From assembly GCA_025362495.1 (NCBI GenBank), contig JANYGI010000124.1:1-64000 (forward strand): a stretch of DNA of 64,000 nt, in the 5' to 3' direction. Source of the stretch: Byssovorax sp. (lineage in GTDB: Bacteria > Myxococcota_A > Polyangia > Polyangiales > Polyangiaceae). Positions 59,937 to 64,000 of the stretch are shown here, one piece after another. Within the stretch, counting starts at the first letter, position 1. Every line of letters starts with the position of its first letter. Under the pieces are notes generated by a model that saw only the letters and a list, made by a program, of their open reading frames with translations, ran no database searches and was not told the DNA's origin. The position numbers and the translations under genes were made by a program.

Positions 59937-61012
59937 GCGTGCTCCAGAGCGCGGCCCGCGACGAGGAGCCCCGGTCCGCCGCTCGATTGAATTGATCCGG
60001 CGTCGGCGAGCTGCGGGATCGTGAGGCCACCCGAGTCGGCGATCCACGCTTCGAGCGCCTCGTGACGATCGAGCCCGCACGCGAGAGGAGCACGCGGGAG
60101 CGACACGGCGAGCTCCGCCGCGGCGGCCATTGAAAACGGGCCGTCGAACAGGTGAGTGACGACGACGTCGAGGCCGCGCTCCCCGGCGCGGAGCGCGAGC
60201 CGGCGCGCGCGATCGAGGCCGCCGAGCAAGGCCGGCTTGAGCACGAACGCCGCGCAGCCGCGCGACGACAGCAGCGGCTCGACGAGCTCCGGGATCACCA
60301 GCGACTCGTCGGCGGCCCAGGGCACGGCGCACTCGCCGAGGCGATGCAGCTCCGCCGCAGCGACGGGCTGCTCGACGAACGAAGGGGCGATCACGGCGAG
60401 CGCGCGGAGCCGTGCACGCGCCTCGTCGAGGGACCACGCCGCGTTGGGATCGAGGCGGAGTTCGAAGGGTTGAGGCAGCCGCTCGCGCACCTCGCAGAGC
60501 GCCGCGAGCTCGCGAAGGAAGCCAGCATCGTCGCGGGCGCGGAGCTTGATCTTGATCGCGGTGTAGCCGCGCGCCACGAGCGTCGCTGCGCGCTCGGCGA
60601 GCGTGCTCTCCGGCGACGCGAGGAGGAGCCCGTTGACGGGCACGCGCGGCGCCGGGATCCGACCGCCGAGGGCCGTCGAGATCGAGAGCCCACGGCGCTG
60701 GCAGAGAAGATCGAGCAGCGCCGTCTCGAGCGCGAGGCGCGCGCTCGGAACGGGATCGAGGTGCGCGCCGAAGCGAGCGAGCGCGGCGCTCACCGCCTCT
60801 GCCGGCGGCGCGTCGTCGTCGATCGCACCGAGGCGCCGCTCGAAGCCCGCGAGCGCCTGCGCGCAGTCGTCGGCGCTCTCGCGCGAGAACGGGGGCAGGG
60901 GAGCAGCGTCGCCTCCGCCGCTTCGCCCCTGCTCGTCCGCGATCCACAGCACGAGCCGCGGGCGCGGTGGGCGGCGCGAGACCGCGACGTGGATCGGCGC
61001 GACGCGCATCAC
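59924..61012 (-). CDS. menC: o-succinylbenzoate synthase
   Basis: The 362-residue protein is an enolase-superfamily enzyme. Acid-base and metal residues are visible in YTAIKIKLRA (KxK), LRLDPNAAWS (metal Asp), SFVEQPVA (metal Glu), WAADESLV (metal Asp) and FVLKPALLGG (second catalytic Lys). It dehydrates SHCHC to o-succinylbenzoate. The start MMRV lies six bases after the menA stop. It overlaps menE by 13 bases. The N-terminal capping domain is of normal length. Confidence 0.92.
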   Translation of the reverse strand: MMRVAPIHVAVSRRPPRPRLVLWIADEQGRSGGGDAAPLPPFSRESADDCAQALAGFERRLGAIDDDAPPAEAVSAALARFGAHLDPVPSARLALETALLDLLCQRRGLSISTALGGRIPAPRVPVNGLLLASPESTLAERAATLVARGYTAIKIKLRARDDAGFLRELAALCEVRERLPQPFELRLDPNAAWSLDEARARLRALAVIAPSFVEQPVAAAELHRLGECAVPWAADESLVIPELVEPLLSSRGCAAFVLKPALLGGLDRARRLALRAGERGLDVVVTHLFDGPFSMAAAAELAVSLPRAPLACGLDRHEALEAWIADSGGLTIPQLADAGSIQSSGGPGLLVAGRALEHAWTR

Positions 61013-61018
61013 TGTGGC

Positions 61019-61960
61019 TCAGCCTCCGGTGATCGGGACGACGAGCCCCGCCGCGAACAGCACGCCGTAGAGCAGCAGCAGCTTCGCGGTGTTCGCGAGG
61101 CAGGCGTTGAGCGGCGCGCCCTCCTTCGTGGCCAGCGTGCGGATCAGCGTCGCCGCGATCGGCAGCGTCAGGATCGGGAGGAGCACCCACGGCGATCGGT
61201 GCAGCCACACGAGGGCGACGCCCGGCGCGGCGTACGCGACCGCGAAGAGCGCCACGTACTCGCTCACGCCGAAGCTCCGGCCGAAGCGCACCGCGAGCGT
61301 CCGCTTGCCCGCCTTCACGTCCGTGGAACGATCGCGGACGTTGTTGACGACGAGGACCGCCGTCGCCAGCGCGCCCACCGGCACCGAGGAAAGCCACGCG
61401 AGCGGCGGCACCGATCCGAGCTGTACGTAGGCCGTGCCGCACACGGCGACGAAGCCGAAGAAGATCATCACGAACACGTCGCCGAGCCCGTTGTACCCGA
61501 GCGGAAAGGGCCCGCCGGTGTAGGCCACGCCCGAGAGCACCGAGAGCACGCCGATGATCACGATCGGGTAGCCGCCGATCGCGGTGAGGTAGAGGCCGGC
61601 GATCGTCGCGAGCGCGATCGTCACCAGCATGCCCACGCGGACCTGGCGGCTCGTGAGCAGCCCCGACTGCACGGCGCGCGTCGGGCCGAGGCGCTCGTGC
61701 GTATCGGCGCCTTTCTCCGCGTCGAACACGTCGTTGGCGAAGTTGGTCGCGATCTGGATCATGAAGGCGCCGAAGAGCGCCGCGAGGGCCGGGCCGGCGC
61801 GGAAGCCCCCCTGCGCGAACGCGACCGCGGTCCCCACGAGCACCGGCACGAGCGCCGCGGTCAGCGTCTGCGGGCGGCTCGCGAGGATCCACGCCTGCAG
61901 CGATCCCGGCCGCACCACGGCCGCGGCGCTGGCCCCCGTTGCAGTCGCGGTCGCGCTCAC
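61019..61960 (-). CDS. menA: 1,4-dihydroxy-2-naphthoate polyprenyltransferase
   Basis: The 313-residue membrane protein belongs to the UbiA family, with about nine helices and the two Asp-rich motifs [16 protein letters not shown] and [10 protein letters not shown]. It attaches a polyprenyl chain to 1,4-dihydroxy-2-naphthoate with loss of CO2, giving demethylmenaquinone. The GTG start is placed at the overlap (GTGA) with a 17-codon ORF. It gives a 20-residue Ala/Thr-rich leader before [20 protein letters not shown], the conserved beginning. Confidence 0.93.
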   Translation of the reverse strand: MSATATATGASAAAVVRPGSLQAWILASRPQTLTAALVPVLVGTAVAFAQGGFRAGPALAALFGAFMIQIATNFANDVFDAEKGADTHERLGPTRAVQSGLLTSRQVRVGMLVTIALATIAGLYLTAIGGYPIVIIGVLSVLSGVAYTGGPFPLGYNGLGDVFVMIFFGFVAVCGTAYVQLGSVPPLAWLSSVPVGALATAVLVVNNVRDRSTDVKAGKRTLAVRFGRSFGVSEYVALFAVAYAAPGVALVWLHRSPWVLLPILTLPIAATLIRTLATKEGAPLNACLANTAKLLLLYGVLFAAGLVVPITGG

Positions 61961-62010
61961 GGCAGCCGCCGGAGCTTCTTGAAGTCGGGCATCCAGGTCA
62001 CGTCGGTCAT
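61957..62010 (-). CDS. 17-codon ORF between menD and menA
   Basis: This ORF encodes [17 protein letters not shown]. Its ATG overlaps the menD stop by four bases (ATGA) and its stop overlaps the menA GTG by four bases (GTGA), so ribosomes could pass through all three without leaving. It may be a coupling device, a true microprotein, or the residue of a deleted gene such as menH, which often sits after menD. No family is recognised. Confidence 0.5.
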   Translation of the reverse strand: MTDVTWMPDFKKLRRLP

Positions 62011-63809
62011 GATGAGGCTCCTTCGGGGAAACGATCGGCGAGCTCGGCGCGGACCTCGGTCCAGAGCGCGGCGATCGTCCTGGCGCCGACGCGGGGAGGG
62101 GCAACTGCTTCGATCAGCGTGGAGCCAGCGGCGCTCCACGCGGCGGTTAGCGCCGCGGCGAGCTCGGCGCTCGTCTCGGCGCGCGCGTAGGTGACGCCGA
62201 AGGCCGCCGCCGCGTGGTTGAAGCGCACCGGCTCCGGGGTGGCGAAATAATGCTCGAAAGGCCCTGGATCCCAGCTCTCGGCGATGGGCAGGTGGTCGAA
62301 AATCCGCCCGCCGCCGTTCTGCACGACCACCGCGACGAAGGGCGCGTCGAGGCGACGCAGGAGCGCGAGGCCGGTGAGATCGTGGAGCAGGCTCAGATCG
62401 CCGAGCAGCAGCGCGACCGGCGCCGTCGAGGCGCTCCGCGCGCCCGCCGCGCCCGAGACGAGGCCGTCGATGCCGCTGGCGCCGCGCTGGTGGAGCACGC
62501 GGAGATCGCGCTCGTTCGCCGGGCAGTAGGCGTCGAGATCGCGCACCGGCGTGCTGTTGCCGATGGCGAGGATCGCGCCCGCGGGGCACGACGCGACCAG
62601 GGCCCGGACGATGCTGCCCTCGGAGAGCGCCTCGCCGGAGGTGGCGTGATCGAAGAGGGCGACGGCGCGTCGATCGGCCGCGGCGAGCTGCTCGGCCCAC
62701 GCCGTGACCGGCGGCGAAGATGAGCCTCTAGCGGCGCGGATCCGGGCAGAAATGCGGCCCGCGGCCTCGGCAGGATCGGCGACGACGAGGGCGGTCGCGG
62801 TGCCCGCGGGATCGTTCCACCCGTGCGGCGCGATCACGAACCGCGGCGCCGCCGGGTGCTCGGCGAGGAGGCGCGCGTAGCCGGCCGACGTCGGCGGCGC
62901 GCCGATCTCGATCACCAGCTCGGGCGCCTGCGCCGCGCGGATCGGGAGACCGCGAAGGAGGGCATCGAAGGCCGAGAGCGTGACGACGCCGCGACGATCC
63001 CCGCCAAAGCGAAGCTGACTCGGCCCCTCGGCGAGGAGCGGGAAGCCCGTGGCTCGCGCGAGATCCAGGATCGCGTCGCGCCCCGCGGCGCTCGCGAGCG
63101 GGGCCGGACCGCAGACGATCAGGCCGCGCTCGGCGGTCGAGGCAAGCGTCGCGATCGCCACGATCGCGTCCTCGTCGGCGCGCATTGCGGGGGCGACGAC
63201 GCGCGTCGGACCGCGCGCCAGGAGCGCGCTGACGAGCGGCTCCCAGGTCTCGGGTCCGTCGACCGCGACAGGCTCGAGCGGCTTGCGAAAGCGGGCGTTG
63301 ATGTGGACCGGTCCGGGGACGGGGCCGAGCGCGCGCGCCACGGCCTGCGCGGCGATCCGCGGTACGCCGCGCAGCGCCGACGGTGACGGATCGGGGATCC
63401 CGAGCTCGGCGAAATGGCGGACGTGATCGCCGAACATCTTCAGCTGATCGATCGTCTGCGGGGCCGCGCAATCCTGGAGCTCCCACGGCCGGTCGGCGGT
63501 GACCGCGATCAGCGGGATGAAGCTCTGCGAGGCCTCGATGAACGCCGGGAGCCAGTGGGCGCCGGCCGTGCCCGAGGTGCAGATCAGCAGCGTGGGGCGC
63601 CCGGTGACGCGGGCCTGCCCGAGCGCGAAGAAGCCTGCGGATCGCTCGTCGACGATCACTTGCACCCGGAGCTCGCTCGTGGTCGCGGCGGCGATGGTGA
63701 GCGGCGTCGAGCGCGATCCGGGGCTGAGCACCACGTCGGTCACGCCGGCAGCCGCGGCCGCGCGCAGGAAGAGGCGCGCCCAGGCGAGGTGAAGGTTCGA
63801 GCGGCTCAC
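62007..63809 (-). CDS. menD: SEPHCHC synthase, thiamine-diphosphate dependent
   Basis: The 600-residue protein has the MenD arrangement: [20 protein letters not shown] near residue 26, [20 protein letters not shown] near 53 and [17 protein letters not shown] near 78. The C-terminal ThDP/Mg site ([15 protein letters not shown] ... [14 protein letters not shown]) is intact. It joins isochorismate and 2-oxoglutarate to make SEPHCHC. It starts at GTG, overlapping the menF stop by four bases (GTGA). It is cytosolic and forms the committed step of the pathway. Confidence 0.95.
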   Translation of the reverse strand: MSRSNLHLAWARLFLRAAAAAGVTDVVLSPGSRSTPLTIAAATTSELRVQVIVDERSAGFFALGQARVTGRPTLLICTSGTAGAHWLPAFIEASQSFIPLIAVTADRPWELQDCAAPQTIDQLKMFGDHVRHFAELGIPDPSPSALRGVPRIAAQAVARALGPVPGPVHINARFRKPLEPVAVDGPETWEPLVSALLARGPTRVVAPAMRADEDAIVAIATLASTAERGLIVCGPAPLASAAGRDAILDLARATGFPLLAEGPSQLRFGGDRRGVVTLSAFDALLRGLPIRAAQAPELVIEIGAPPTSAGYARLLAEHPAAPRFVIAPHGWNDPAGTATALVVADPAEAAGRISARIRAARGSSSPPVTAWAEQLAAADRRAVALFDHATSGEALSEGSIVRALVASCPAGAILAIGNSTPVRDLDAYCPANERDLRVLHQRGASGIDGLVSGAAGARSASTAPVALLLGDLSLLHDLTGLALLRRLDAPFVAVVVQNGGGRIFDHLPIAESWDPGPFEHYFATPEPVRFNHAAAAFGVTYARAETSAELAAALTAAWSAAGSTLIEAVAPPRVGARTIAALWTEVRAELADRFPEGASS

Positions 63810-64000
63810 GGCAGGAGCCCGAGCGCCGCGAGCATCGGCGTCTGCTTCACGCGGGTCTCCGCGTACTCGGCCGTGGGATCCGAGCCCTCGACGATCCCGG
63901 CGCCCGCGTAGAGCCAGGCCTCGTGGCGCGTGAGCGCGCCCGAGCGGATCGCCACCGAGAACGCGCCGTCGCCGGCGGCGTCGAACCAGCCCACGGCGCC
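63806..64000 (-). CDS. menF: isochorismate synthase, C-terminal part (cut by window)
   Basis: Only the last 64 or so residues are present; the gene continues past the right edge. The visible GWFDAAGDGAFSVAIRSGAL and LYAGAGIVEGSDPTAEYAET are the conserved C-terminal motifs of chorismate-binding enzymes (isochorismate and anthranilate synthases). The position immediately upstream of menD, with a four-base overlap, identifies it as MenF. It converts chorismate to isochorismate. The missing part should hold the N-terminal two-thirds and the start. Confidence 0.88.
   Translation of the reverse strand, partial: GAVGWFDAAGDGAFSVAIRSGALTRHEAWLYAGAGIVEGSDPTAEYAETRVKQTPMLAALGLLP

Overview
The window is high-GC DNA with strongly GC-biased third codon positions. 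It is dominated by lipoproteins, Cys-rich DUF4215 repeats, Hanks-type kinases, TolQ/TolR-type motor subunits and many proteins without a recognisable family. Together with a complete-looking end of a classical menaquinone operon, this points to a myxobacterium, most likely in the Polyangiales/Sorangiineae. That placement is inference from gene content, not from a marker gene. I see no rRNA, tRNA, CRISPR array, insertion sequence or prophage.

Layout. 1-8.3 kb: a DUF255 thioredoxin-domain protein, a large DUF4215/PPC surface lipoprotein and a divergent membrane pyrophosphatase. 8.5-11.9 kb: a SWIM-finger SNF2 helicase. 12.1-18.1 kb: two divergently arranged sets of one TolQ/ExbB-type and two TolR/ExbD-type subunits, the second set followed by a membrane-anchored protein. 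18.1-21.3 kb: a tightly overlapping operon of HD phosphohydrolase, secreted protein and glycerate 2-kinase. 21.8-26.1 kb: conserved but poorly understood cytosolic and membrane proteins. 26.3-33.9 kb: a kinase with a very long N-terminal region, divergent from an operon of lipoprotein, kynureninase-like PLP enzyme and GNAT acetyltransferase, then a DsbA-like lipoprotein. 33.9-36.6 kb: an irregular stretch with conflicting antisense frames, a DUF4276-like gene, a small orphan ORF and an XRE regulator. 36.6-41.2 kb: envelope genes (OmpA with thrombospondin type 3 repeats, lipoproteins) and an isoaspartyl peptidase operon. 41.2-47 kb: accessory in character, with an HNH nuclease and partner, a gene lacking a good start, a SecY-like fragment, inverted repeats and a remarkable G-rich strand-asymmetric tract. 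47-51.1 kb: an aminotransferase, a DUF2505 protein, type II NADH dehydrogenase and an envelope protein. 51.2-58.5 kb: a PlsC-unknown-kinase-TPR operon, a lipoprotein and a thioesterase. 58.5-64 kb: a minus-strand menaquinone operon menF-menD-(17-codon ORF)-menA-menC-menE, cut at menF by the window edge.

The respiratory theme is coherent: Ndh-2 (49 kb) would feed electrons into the menaquinone made by the men operon, and HppA can add proton motive force, which the TolQ/TolR-type motors would consume. Translational coupling by 4-base overlaps (ATGA, GTGA, TTGA) is pervasive and helped fix several starts. Intergenic regions carry many perfect hairpins, including repeated families, that look like REP-type elements or terminators.
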